The notes beneath the pieces are model-generated. The model was not told the origin of the DNA. It ran no database searches and saw only the letters and a list, made by a program, of their open reading frames with translations. Of a stretch of DNA of 37,104 nucleotides, positions 15,201 through 25,454 are shown piece after piece. The stretch lies in the NCBI RefSeq assembly GCF_000485595.1, contig NW_014578160.1, positions 25,688-62,791 on the forward strand, read 5' to 3'. A program made the translations under genes and the position numbers. The stretch is from Priapulus caudatus (Eukaryota > Priapulida > Priapulimorpha > Priapulimorphida > Priapulidae). Position 1 is the first letter of the stretch, and each line of letters begins with the position of its first letter.

Positions 15201-15542
15201 TAGACTGGTGAAAAGGACAAGAGATAGACACTACATTGCATATCCTACATTTCTATAGCTTGTGACAAAAACCTGTTTAACAATCCCTCTGAGAAACATT
15301 CCTGTCCATGTAGAAACCATCGCTAAGTTGTGTACAATCCCAGATTAACGAATGTATGAATTAGATTAACAAAAAACTACACGACGTAGGCAGTGGACGA
15401 CTAACTAACTGTTCTTTCGCAACCTACTTCTAGCCGGCGATGTTGCTAGCACTCTTTGTCTTTGCTGTGCGTGTGCGAGACTTCGCGACCCTCTGCTCCG
15501 GGATCCGTGATCCCCGCGATCTTGCTGTGATTTAGATGGGAC
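6110..15542 (-). CDS. LBR: Lamin B receptor / C14 sterol reductase, copy 1
   Basis: LBR is a multi-pass protein of the inner nuclear membrane and ER; its C-terminal domain reduces the C14-15 double bond in sterol synthesis and its RS-rich N-terminus contacts lamina and chromatin. Eleven exon positions are detectable. From the 5' side they encode RS repeats, a basic Ser/Thr-rich segment, EFGGAFGAL and the first membrane spans, the LNPR motif exon, DALFHE, the [19 protein letters not shown] block, [15 protein letters not shown], and a C-terminus ending YRIVPYVF. The RS exons favour LBR over its paralogue TM7SF2, which lacks them. The four 3' exons (6110-7515) are intact. The seven upstream exons carry insertions and deletions relative to copy 2, so this copy does not read through. 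The damage looks like assembly error, not gene decay. The Tudor-coding 5' end is not identified. A 1.47-kb hAT-like insertion lies in one intron. Confidence 0.88.
6590..6712 (-). CDS. LBR: LBR exon with SGWWGFxRxPNY signature, copy 1 (intact)
   Basis: The exon is 123 nt, with acceptor caacag and donor TGTG|gtgagt. It encodes [20 protein letters not shown] then [20 protein letters not shown]. This is the second family signature, normally with R-H-x-N-Y; here the codon is AAG (Lys) in place of His. Phase 1 on both sides joins it to its neighbours. Confidence 0.93.
7003..7083 (-). CDS. LBR: LBR exon [20 protein letters not shown], copy 1 (intact)
   Basis: The exon is 81 nt. The acceptor gcaaactcag and donor TCTC|gtaag give phase 1 on both sides and join it as [15 protein letters not shown]. 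The FRKNP motif is conserved in LBR and TM7SF2. Confidence 0.9.
7341..7515 (-). CDS. LBR: LBR exon with [16 protein letters not shown], copy 1 (intact)
   Basis: The exon is 175 nt, with acceptor ttgcag and donor AACA|gtaagt. It encodes [20 protein letters not shown], then [20 protein letters not shown], among the most conserved stretches of sterol reductases, and a following hydrophobic segment. It joins in phase 0 to the DALFHE exon upstream. Confidence 0.94.
7885..9351. mobile_element. 1.47-kb hAT-like non-autonomous insertion, copy 1 only
   Basis: Ends CAGTGTTT (7885) and AAACACTG (to 9351) are inverted repeats. CCGGTG directly repeats on either side (7879-7884 and 9352-9357), and copy 2 has a single CCGGTG at 24922-24927 with no insert, which is a clean empty site. 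The CAGTGTTT termini suggest a hAT-type element; hAT normally makes 8-bp duplications, and only 6 bp are certain here. No transposase is recognisable inside, so it is non-autonomous or decayed. It sits in an LBR intron. Confidence 0.7.
9547..9685 (-). CDS. LBR: LBR exon VVIN...DALFHE, copy 1 (indel-damaged)
   Basis: This is homologous to the intact 120-nt exon at 25096-25215 but is 139 nt long, with scattered extra bases that break the frame and alter the donor. Fragments such as FDALFH are visible on the minus strand. The damage is read as assembly error. Confidence 0.75.
9920..9958. repeat. GT microsatellite in LBR intron, copy 1
   Basis: A GT-rich stretch with several interruptions; the copy 2 counterpart (25398-25454) is longer and purer. 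Confidence 0.8.
10000..10118 (-). CDS. LBR: LBR exon with ELNPR motif, copy 1 (indel-damaged)
   Basis: This is the counterpart of the intact exon at 25495-25598. The bases for the reductase signature (Y-D-F-x-x-G-x-E-L-N-P-R) are recognisable but interrupted by extra bases, for example in the ELNPR codons, so the frame is lost. Confidence 0.75.
10604..10705. repeat. TCAAGGACTTTTCAAG repeat, copy 1
   Basis: Three degenerate occurrences of the phrase TCAAGGACTTTTCAA and ATTCAGGTACTTTTCAAG lie in an LBR intron. The cleaner version is at 26049-26142. This resembles the internal direct repeats near the ends of common animal hAT-type elements. Confidence 0.5.
11079..11295 (-). CDS. LBR: LBR transmembrane exon, copy 1 (indel-damaged)
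   Basis: It is homologous to the 201-nt intact exon at 26505-26705, but about 16 nt longer from scattered insertions. Pieces such as [16 protein letters not shown] and the donor ctg|gtaggt are still visible. Confidence 0.75.
11748..11943 (-). CDS. LBR: LBR exon RPELP...LPxGR, copy 1 (indel-damaged)
   Basis: This corresponds to the intact 187-nt exon at 27143-27329. It is about 196 nt here, with frame breaks. FFKRPELP is readable at its 5' end; the remainder moves between frames. Confidence 0.75.
12265..12527 (-). CDS. LBR: LBR exon EFGG, first membrane span, copy 1 (indel-damaged)
   Basis: This is homologous to 27635-27880. Frame is lost around the FGG motif. Its 3' end, with a longer A run before the donor, may preserve bases missing from copy 2. 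Confidence 0.7.
12733..12860. mobile_element. hAT-type terminal remnant, copy 1
   Basis: This is the counterpart of 28074-28203: AGTGCGTATTCAGAAATTGA at one end and CTAGGGGGGTCTGGGCATGC near the other. Resemblance only; no duplication of target seen. Confidence 0.4.
13317..13507 (-). CDS. LBR: LBR exon, basic Ser/Thr-rich N-terminal segment, copy 1
   Basis: This is homologous to the intact 190-nt exon at 28616-28805 and carries several compensating and non-compensating indels. The donor reads AAGGGTATC here, versus AAG|gtaatc in copy 2. Confidence 0.72.
14138..14465. other. ~0.33-kb G/T-rich block, copy 1 only
   Basis: Copy 2 passes directly from CCCACCTC to GTATAGTAATCTCTG (near 29402-29422), whereas copy 1 has about 325 extra bases made up overwhelmingly of G and T on the plus strand. 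No terminal repeats or protein motif are clear. It may be a polymorphic insertion, a deletion in copy 2, or an assembly artefact. Confidence 0.6.
15428..15542 (-). CDS. LBR: LBR RS-repeat exon, copy 1 (indel-damaged)
   Basis: This is the counterpart of the intact RS exon at 30350-30463. Fragments such as SKSQQDR and GSRSRGSRS are readable in shifted frames. Confidence 0.72.
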
Positions 15543-17571
15543 CTGGAGGGCTTGTTGAAATAGATAATCGCAGCTTTCGTACACTGACAATTTTAAGATT
15601 CTGCAAGCTACATTTACTGAATAAGTACACACAGTCCACACAAAACACTGCACAGCATGTACGCACGACACAACGCACGCACGCACGCAACTGACACGCG
15701 CGGGGTGCCGGCCGGCCTGCAGGGACGCGGAGAGGGATCACCCACGCACGCACACCGCCACACCAAAATTCAAACCAAAACTCTGCACATCTATCAAAAG
15801 AGGCTCAAGCTTTAAAAAGGTTTCTATGATTACGATATGTCAAACCAAATTGTGTGTACGAACGTCCCTGGCGTTTGGGCAACTGTAAACATACACTATA
15901 GTCTAGAGTACAAGTCTGGATTAGCAAGTCTCAAACACCTTGGAAAATCAGCTCACTCGTGCAGCAATACAACAAACCACACACACCCAACGGGACAAAC
16001 AGCGATCGGCTGATCCATAATGACCTACGAATTCAAACACCGGGCCACAGTGCGAGATTGCAGTAAATGTAATTATCAATGTCTTATTGGCCCTGAAATC
16101 ACTTACTCCTTGCCATACCAATTTTCATAGTGGCAAACTTGTAGGGAATAACCACAAGTGCTTACAAAAATGAGAAACGAGGTTAAATAGTGACCAGTGA
16201 GAGCCAAACACTTAATGGGATATGTAACAGAGACACATCAAAAATCATCAAAGAAATTTGCCCAAGGACAACAGGTTTTCCTTTTTTCTTTCAAAATAGG
16301 ATCAAATTGAGATGGGAAATGAGCTTAACATTTTCATAAAATGGACAGTCAAATACTATGCATTTAACCATTCCTTCATAGTTCCGTCATTGTTAGATGC
16401 ATAAGTCTGAATCGTATTATGAGATAGTGAACCAATTCTTAACCATTCTCACTCTACTAGTAGCTGGTATCAGCAGGTGAGCAGGGCAGAACTAATGGTA
16501 GAAAACTGAAATTTAAAAATGAACCGAGTGCACAGCTGGTAACTCTCGTAGCGTCAGATCCTGTATATTCAACATTCAAATGTAAGGATCTACATAACTC
16601 CGCCTGGGAGCAATAACAGGGCAACGCTGACAGAATGAGACCACCAGGGCAAATGCGTATAGCGGCAGATACCAACCTTACAGATCATTTTTGTTTGTAA
16701 CAAGACCCGCAGCTGTATCAATACAGCAGAGATTTTTTTATTACTTTTTTAATATACTGGCAACAAATTAAATGTAAACTGTACCCACAATGTTTGGCTA
16801 ATAATACTCTTGATATACCAACAGAGTTTGGGTGTGCACTGTGTAGCCTTGGATGTGTTATATGCAAATGGCAGATTTTCCCCTGCTCAATCTGGATTTG
16901 TATTTATTTAAAATTGGCAGCAAACACTTACACGTCCAAATTCACACAACAAACTAAACAATCAGAATATAGCTGAAATAATCTTTACCTTAAAATCTTA
17001 AATAACCTAAAAAATGTAAATGACTCAACTACTATTCAGATTTCACTTAGAATTTGCTGCTGCTGCTTTTTATGCAACTAAATATCCACATGGAACTGAT
17101 TGAAGCACATTTTCAATTTCAGGAATGTGGTCATAACATGGACAAAACCAGAGCTCAGTTTTTAACGCCTGGTCAGGGTCTTCTTAAATACACAAGAGGC
17201 ACAGTGCGCACCGCCGTTGGCAATTTAAAGAGAGTTTTACTTCTCGTTCTAGGTTATTTCAGCATAATTTAGGTAATAATTACGATAACATAAAAAAGTT
17301 TTCATGGTTCAATCACATTAGAAATATTTTTTTAAAAATGTTTAAAACATAACGACTACCGTGTGATTACAACGACGGTGGCGCACTCAAAGCGCACGAT
17401 CTATAAGTTGCGCAAAACACTTACTCCAGCCAGGACAGACGAGGTGTTTCTTCACTTTTATTCATTAAAAACAAAGGATTGTAATCATCTTAATAAACGA
17501 CAATATAGTTTCAGTATATATGGTATAAACTTGCCCTAAATGAATATCATCGGTTACATAGCGCTTTAGGT
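15543..17571. other. LBR upstream intron or flank, copy 1, no exon recognised
   Basis: Beyond the RS exon no Tudor-type exon or other domain is recognisable. It contains a CACG/CACA-rich microsatellite at about 15660-15760, then AT-rich DNA up to the gap. Confidence 0.55.
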
Positions 17572-17596
17572 NNNNNNNNNNNNNNNNNNNNNNNNN
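17572..17596. other. 25-N assembly gap
   Basis: Exactly 25 undetermined bases. Such a round, small number is usual for a placeholder gap of unknown size. It separates the two copies of the duplicated segment. Confidence 0.99.
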
Positions 17597-18943
17597 AATA
17601 GCCAGGACAACCATCTGATCCAACTCGTGAGACACGCGCGACGATGAGGCCACGATAAGTGAGCAAATTCAAAATGCAAACAACGTGAAACCGTAGGGTG
17701 CAGTAAAATATAAAAGAATAAAAGTGAGGATAACAGAAGAGGGCAAAACAACAACAACAACAACAATAACATTAACAGCAAGCAGTAAACAACAACAGAA
17801 AAACTACGACACAACACGATGTTCAGAGCCCGTCAAATGGCAATGTTATTTACAACACGTAATTATCTGAAAACTTGGCACGATGGCTGCTATCCGCTTA
17901 AGACTGATATAGGCTAGCATCAGGATGGGGTGACGGGTTGAGGGACATCTGGTGCTTCGTGTGCATGACGCTGCGGATGATATGACGCCATCTATCATGA
18001 ACAGCCAGAAAGTGGATACGTTCAGTGATACAGCTGTTACGAGAAACAACGGCGACAGACGTCAGTTTTCAGAACATCGCAATATTTAGCAGAAACCTAC
18101 ACAGAACACATACATCAAAAGCACATACGTTTCTAGTAAAGATTATGTGCGCTTGCCTTGTATATTCCGCGGTTACACTAGTGCTTCTTGCTGCCATGAT
18201 TATTCTGCTTACACGTACACCAACTCTTCTTTCACCAACTCGTTTCAGTTATATAAGAATAATAAAGTTCCAACGCTTAAAGCTCGCAGGATTATACTAA
18301 TGACAAAACACTATCTGCTGCTTGCTATTTTTTGCACTATAAATCATTTAATTTAATTGACTTTAAATATTATTTAATAAAATGAACTGGAATAATGGAT
18401 AATATTAATGATATCCCAATAGCATTCTGAGTTATTTGCTAATATCGGCTCACCCTCGTGGTGTTGACGAGTTGTTTTAGTGGCTGTGCACCAGGCGAGG
18501 ACTGGGCGCGACAGGGAGCGAGGCGGATTCATCGGTGTTTGAGAAGGGAACGAAGTTCGATCTGGCTGCCTTGTCACCGACGACGAATCAAGTAGATGTT
18601 GCGAGCGCGCGTGGCCCTGGTGTTATCATGCGTGCGCGCTGACCGTATGCGATAGGCAAAAAAATTCTCTAGCACAAGGGTGTAAAATCAGGAAGAGAAA
18701 ATAGGGCCCGATACAGCCCAATTTCATGATGTTAAAGAGCATTATAGTTCAGCTTATGAAAGTAAGCCATTACCAGTGCAGCCACGGGCGAATAAACACT
18801 GCCAAAATCTTGACGATTTCAAGATTTCGTTAATAACGGCGCACATCGCCAACTTCGTCCACAAATGTGCCGAATGAAGACATGCTTGATGTAGTCTGCA
18901 TATACGGAGACTCAAGATCGCAATCTGTTCATTCACAGAGTAG
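17597..18943 (+). pseudogene. Galectin C-terminal CRD, copy 2, truncated and indel-damaged
   Basis: Fragments correspond to galectin exon D (17597-17658, cut by the gap), exon E (about 17883-18012), exon F (about 18495-18592) and exon G (about 18824-18943, TAG kept). Each carries frame-breaking indels, and the AG acceptor before exon E is lost (copy 1 gcacagATGG, copy 2 gcacgATGG). WGDEERG is not readable. Because the segment is almost certainly the unpolished end of an overlapping contig, this is an assembly image of the intact gene at 31-2807, not a real pseudogene. Confidence 0.8.
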
Positions 18944-19390
18944 TAAATCGCGCAACGAGCGTCGTGTGCAGACTACTAGTGGCGTCTAGTATAGGGTTTC
19001 ATGCGAGTTTCCTCCGAAATAGGGCGGCTATGCCCTTATCTGTTACGCTAGGTTTAATCAACTTCAACTCACTAAAGGAAACACTATTTTGCGACATATA
19101 AAAATCTATAGAAAGGACAATATTGGGATTTCACGATACGTCAAAGAAACTAGAGAGAACCAGACGTGTTTAAATATTCATTTTATTGTGCCTCTACTGG
19201 AATCCATTACAGAAAATTACAATGCTGCTGTCGCTCTATAAATCTAGTGATATCTTCCGTATATGAAAAAATACTATTCGCTGAACACTGGACTGATACA
19301 GTGTGTACGGATAATTACACTAAAAATAGTCTCCTGCATACGCACGATACTCGAAAGACTGTAATATTTAAGCTACATTCAATAGCAATG

Positions 19391-19418
19391 GGGGGGCGGC
19401 GCGGCGCCCCGCGGGGGC
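19391..19418. other. 28-nt all-G/C insertion, copy 2
   Basis: Copy 1 reads CAATGGTGCATC where copy 2 has an inserted G/C-only string (GGCGGCGCGGCGCCCCGCGG core) that is self-complementary. It is alien to the AT-rich surroundings and looks like a sequencing or consensus artefact. Confidence 0.6.
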
Positions 19419-22361
19419 CTGCATCTAAAAGAGTTGACATTCTATCTTTGCGTTACAGAACATACACTTAGTTCAACACTTCGTGCGTTATATCAAGCGC
19501 GAGCACAAACATATTACAGGAACAGATGATCTAAACTCATGAAAGGGTTGAACTGGTAAACAGTAGCGCTAACGCAAACAGCCGCAACATTTTAAACAGA
19601 AACAGTTATTCGCACATCCCGCAACACATAATATAAACATGACTACGGTCTGACAGAAATAATAGCGAGAAATCTACAGTCTCACATACCCCTTACTTAC
19701 AGTTCGGCACACCTAAAGCAAACCATTTTCGGATAAATTCTTGAGGGAGTTCCAGGACTTAAACACGCCAGACCAAGAATAACAATTTTAGACGGAATAC
19801 TATATTTTGTGCCTCGTATCTACCCAAACCAGCGTTTGGCTGAACAAATCTTCATGAAACCGAATATTATGGCGGGCTCAGGAAAATATTAAATACTCTC
19901 TAATTTCAAGGACGTTGTATGACGTCAACACGCAATGACAACCCAATCTTTTGAGTCCCTTCAGGGTTACACCCTATTTCCAGGACATTTCAGACTTGGA
20001 AAATAATCATTTTAATTAATCCAAAATTTCGGGCACCGCTAGAACCCTGTTATTGACTACGTAAAACGCAGGTGAACACCCTGGCTCTTTTGCGAATTTA
20101 TTGGTGGCCTCTAACTCACTAACGAAGAAAAGCGATGAAACGACCGACAATGACGTGACAAACACTGGTTCCATTAAGCGTCATGACGACTGTGATGATA
20201 AAAATGGCTAAAACTAATCGTGGCTAAATACATATAGTAGCAAAAATGTGCTGATCAAGATTTACAATGCGCCACAAAAAATAGTTGCACTCAGAAGCAT
20301 AATACTAGGCTAAAATAATAAGGTATAGATATATAGGTATTTTATAGGGTACTCAACACCAACACCGCTCAAGAAGAACACTACGAGTGTACGGCGTTTT
20401 CAACCTGCTCTAACCAGCATTCCTGTTTTTTACGAATAAACATGCTGCGACCTCTTACCTCTATAAATTTAACAGGAATTTAACTACTAAAATTAGAACA
20501 TAGATCAGTAGGAGATTAAACATGAACTATAAATAACAATATGCAACGAAAGCCCGTAGATAGCTAAAACACTGACTCAATGACACTCAAGGAAAATAAC
20601 AAACAGGGCCCTGACCCGGTGCGAATTGATGTCCACAATTCATACCACCTTCCTTAGACTAACTCAATACAGACGCCATTAAACTACAGATGACACGGCA
20701 GTGTAAGGAAACGCACTCACACTATATATTTAGACTAATAAATATACTGGAAAAAACAAGTAGAGTAACGACGGACTTGTGGTTTAATGTTGGCGTTTTA
20801 CACGGTATTTTTATTATCTACACGGTCCTATCTTGGCTGGCTATATTAGCTAATGCTTAATAATTCTGCACAAGTCACACTACACCTGGTGACGTGCTGA
20901 CAAATGGAGCAATGAATATGAACAGTCGAAAATAAATTTTAAACGATTATAGCCTCTAAAATTAAGATGCAATCGGCTAGAAAATGAGACACTATATTGA
21001 GTAAACGCCAAAACTATTCTAATTCGCGTGATTTACACGTTCAATCCTACAAATTAACTATTTTTGTAGCGAAGCTATTTAAACTCACTTAAATTTACGA
21101 TCATAAACCATTAAAGCGCCAGTGGCATGACTTTTTTAGAAAAAACTAAAATAGAATAATCAAAATGTCTAATTACTTTATGATACGGCCTTGAGAGGTA
21201 GTGACAACTGCAGACCACAAGAAGATGGGGAAGCGTCTATGCAAACCATGGATATAGAATATGCCATCGAGTCACTCATCTATAGGCATTTTGTGTCATT
21301 GATTAAGGAGTTGACACCGATTGCTTGGTGGCGAATGGCGGTCGAAAGGGTAATGGAACATCATTCACACACGTCGCAAGCCATTGGCACCTCTGCAAAC
21401 TGACAGAATCACGTGGTTCAAATAACCCAATCTACTAGCAACTTAAGGGAATGGACCAATACTTGTGACCGCTCTCGACCGCGCCAGATACATACTCTAC
21501 GCAGGTCAAGACCAACACTCTTCATACTGCTGGTGTGATAATCGGCATCATAGCTATAAGGCTAATCTCTACTAATATCGTACATTTCCACGATTCACAT
21601 GGTGACAGACCTCAGTTAAAAACATGACAAAACACGCGGTCTCCTAGCCACACTCATACAATCGGGTTCGTAGCGACATCTGCTTGTAAAAAAATACGTC
21701 AGACACGTCGACGAAAATACTTCAAAATAATGTATGCATATAATCGCTAATGAGTTAGTACGTGTTTAAACATCGAGTACAAAACGCATCTTTTAATGTC
21801 ATTTATTACACAATAAACACGAATTTACGAAAACAGTTTTTAAAAACTGGGGGCTTACTTGCAAAAAAGTAGTGCTGGATATAAATACTTTAGTGTAATT
21901 TTCGTTTTCTTCTTCCTCGGTTCTTCTCGCAATCAGTACTCGTTGAACAATTGACGAATTAGGAGGGTAATATTGTTTGTTTGTTTCACTTTTGTCGTAT
22001 TTGGCTGTAACAAGGTCGTGCCATCTTTGGTACGAACATATAAACAATAGCTAGTCACAGGTCTGCTCGCTAAGGTATTTGGACAGCAGTTACCTCACGC
22101 AGTTGTAAATACATAACGGTTGTAAGGTCCCGGTGGCTCTCGATAATCGAACAGACGTGTGCAAACAGCGATTGCGGCCACGTGAAAGTCGGAACTATCT
22201 AAACTCGTTAAAACGTGCTTCATAACTAATAAAACCGAAGCGCCGCGTTGGAAGCGTGTCGGGTGCACTAGTTCTCCCACACAAAGTCGGCTTTAGCCGT
22301 CCTGCGACAGTGATTTGGCACTCAAGCAGCGGGCACTTCAGACGTGCCGGATGCAGCAGTC

Positions 22362-22520
22362 TCAAACACGTACGGTACAATTCGGGTACTTGACCTTCTC
22401 GCAGTAGCGGTCCCGCGTCACCGTACTTCTGTCGGCACGCGTGCTCGTCCCGGATTGCGCGGTGTACGAGCAGCACGCAATAGTAGATCGGGTAGAACCA
22501 CGGCGGCAGGGTGCTGAATC
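22362..22520 (-). CDS. LBR: LBR terminal exon, copy 2 (indel-damaged)
   Basis: It is homologous to the intact exon at 6110-6270. One A of the TTTTGA end is missing, so the stop is out of frame; an extra G and a missing AC occur in the YCEKVKY and DAW codons. Confidence 0.8.
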   Translation of the reverse strand, partial: DSAPCRRGSTRSTIACCSYTAQSGTSTRADRSTVTRDRYCEKVKYPNCTVRV

Positions 22521-25414
22521 CTGTGTTCCAAAGGAAAAACGCTTCGTTAGGAAATCGCCATCGGTGCGACGACTCACAGTGGCAACTCGTGGAGCATGGA
22601 AACTGTTGAGACGTGCGTAAGTGCACAGCGGATTACTGTATCTGGTAGCACCCACGTCAGACTTTGAGACAATGTTACAACGACGATGCTGTAAAATATT
22701 TGTATTCCATCATTTTCTAAATGGAGAAGCGATTTCCACGAGGATCCTTTTTATGTACGAGTTAGCTGAAGATTTTTTGGCAAGCTGTACAGGCACAATG
22801 CTGACAGAAAAGCAGGATGGTTGAGTAGTACTCACCACAGGGCAGCGACCGGCGACAGCATCAGCAGATCTCCCAGGTAGTTAGCTTCCTCACGAATCCC
22901 CACCAACCAGAGATGAGGAGTCGCTTGCCAGACGGTGTTGTGCGAGCTTTCAGATCTGTTGAAAGGTCGACAAATACGTATAAACACACATCTGCAAAAA
23001 TTCCACCTGTAGCCTTGTAGATGGCACCACAGTGCCATTTAGTTTTATCCAGGTATCTATGAGTAGGCTACCAACCTGTCAAGCTTCCCAACCAGTTTTA
23101 TATGATCTTGAAGTTACTAGTAATCACAGAAACAAATAAGGGTCAGACAAACGTGTTATAGGAACATATATGCGTACAAAATAAAACAATTACACACGTT
23201 AGTACAGGAGAAACTACATGACTCTAATGGAAAAAAACTTACGAAAAACTGATGGTGAGGATTCTAACCGGAAGGTGTCCTTCTCCTTGTTTGCCAGTCC
23301 GGAAAATCCAGAATCCAATCACTGGATTTGCAAAAACATACGGAACGGAAATGTAACACCGCTAGTCAGAGCACCCGACCACATCAACTATTTATTGATT
23401 CACATGCTTACTACACATACACATCCAGCAATTCACGACCGTGTATTCTACATTTATATTTACGTAAACATGTTTCTTATCAACACAGTGAAAATTGGCA
23501 GCAGGTGCACAAGGAAAACGCAGTCGATAACGATGCTGCAAGCTGGATTCGTGGTGCTCAGCATGTCACGTGGACTTACTGTCAGCAGGAGAATAGCCAC
23601 TAGAGCGTAGTTGTGCACGTCCACAGAGCTTCCTGTGATCGAGCAGATAGCGTGCCTGCAAGGGAGTAGACAAATGGCAAGACCAGGTCACCTAATGCCA
23701 GCATCCAACCGAATCCCTCCCTGTGTGATGTCAAAGGTCGTGAGCCACGATCCTGCAAGGCAACCATCACTAAGTTTTAGCATTCATCTACACTACACGA
23801 TACGCCAATCATTAGCACTGCGCTGTGACACTGTGACCAGTACATAATGCCTATATAGGCATAATCAGGAGTAGATAATAGGGAGGAAGTGTGACATACA
23901 AATAACAAGGGAAATTCGTCATTTACTCAGCTTATAATACTAACGATTTTACTACACGTAACTACATCCATTGGCTCAAAATCAGTACACAGTAGCTTCG
24001 CGCATCATCGTACGAAATCATTTCCTCGTAGACACCCGCAATCCTGTAGATACAGCCCTAAAACTCGACACGATTCTCCATTCTCTGCCATCAATCCAAC
24101 CCATTGCGCGTCTATAATTCAACACAAAAGCAGCTACTAGCGCTATTTGCTACACTGAGCGAGCATGTGGCTCGCTGGGATATAGGCCATCAACACCTCG
24201 GCGAATAACCTTGTGACCCAGTACAGCAACTACCCAGGCACCTTCTGTCACTAGCTGGCATGCGCCTTCACCACGCATGCCAACCATAAATGAACTTAGC
24301 TGCGTCGAGGGTTGCGTCGATCCCAAATCTCCCTGCAGCCACAACCGCCGACATCAGCTATCGAGAGAGCAAAAACGTACAGCGACTGCCGCCGCCAGGT
24401 TCTGCCCTTTTGTCTGAATTATAGGCGCGCAAGGGCGTTGGATAATGGCAGAGAATGGCAGAATCGTGTCGTACGTTTTAGGCCTGTATCTACGATTGCG
24501 GGTGTCTACGAAGGAACGATTTCGTTACGTATGATGTCGAATGTACTGTGTCCGATTTGAGCTCAGTTGGATGAGTTCGACGTAGTATAATCGTAGGTAT
24601 TATAAGGCTAGTAAATGGACGAATTTCCTTGTTTATTGATGTTCACACTACCTCCCTAATTACTACTCCCGATTATATGTAGCCAACTCCACACACAGTG
24701 CAATTTGAACAAGGGCTTGCAACTATACACAATACAATCGTCACAGCTTAAACACGTACACGAGTCTACATGCACTGCTATCATCGCTGGTTCAACACGT
24801 TATTGAGTCTACACACAATGCAAGCTATCTTAAGTTGCTAAATTTCTCTAGAATAAGATCTAATTCTCCCAGATCAGCACAATACTAGGCAAGGAATTGA
24901 AAATGCAAAAAATAAGGGTGCCCGGTGGCTATACACACATCGGTATACGGAGATCGGTAGCCACAGAAGTCGTGTGACAACTGCTGTAAAATCACATATC
25001 GCAGATAGAAACTTGAAAGCCTTTGTAAAAGAAGACTGAAACCAAGTCTGCACAATGAGATACTCATGGCACTGTCGGTACGCTCCTGTACTTACCTCAT
25101 GGAATAGAGCATCAAATACGTAAAGAAACTGGCAGCCGACGACCAACAGTAGAGGATAAGATGGACTGCCATTGTCCTGACAATCCTTTGCGACCATGCA
25201 CATGTTTATGACAACCTTAACATAAACGTGATCGAGAACGATTAGGAATTACATATATAGATCAATACTTTCATTAATTACATGTTACTTTTGTCTACGT
25301 TTAAGGGCAATTCCACGGTGACTGACGTGACATTTTTTGTCATTTCTGAACATTCAGCTCAGATCTTAGACAACTTACAGTACCTTCTTCCTAAACGTGT
25401 GCGTGTGTGTGCGT

Positions 25415-25454
<40 letters not shown>

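Noticed and set aside
17883-18943. Galectin copy 2 as an evolving pseudogene
   Set aside because: Damage density matches that of the adjoining non-coding sequence and of other gap-facing sequence, so sequencing error is the simpler cause.
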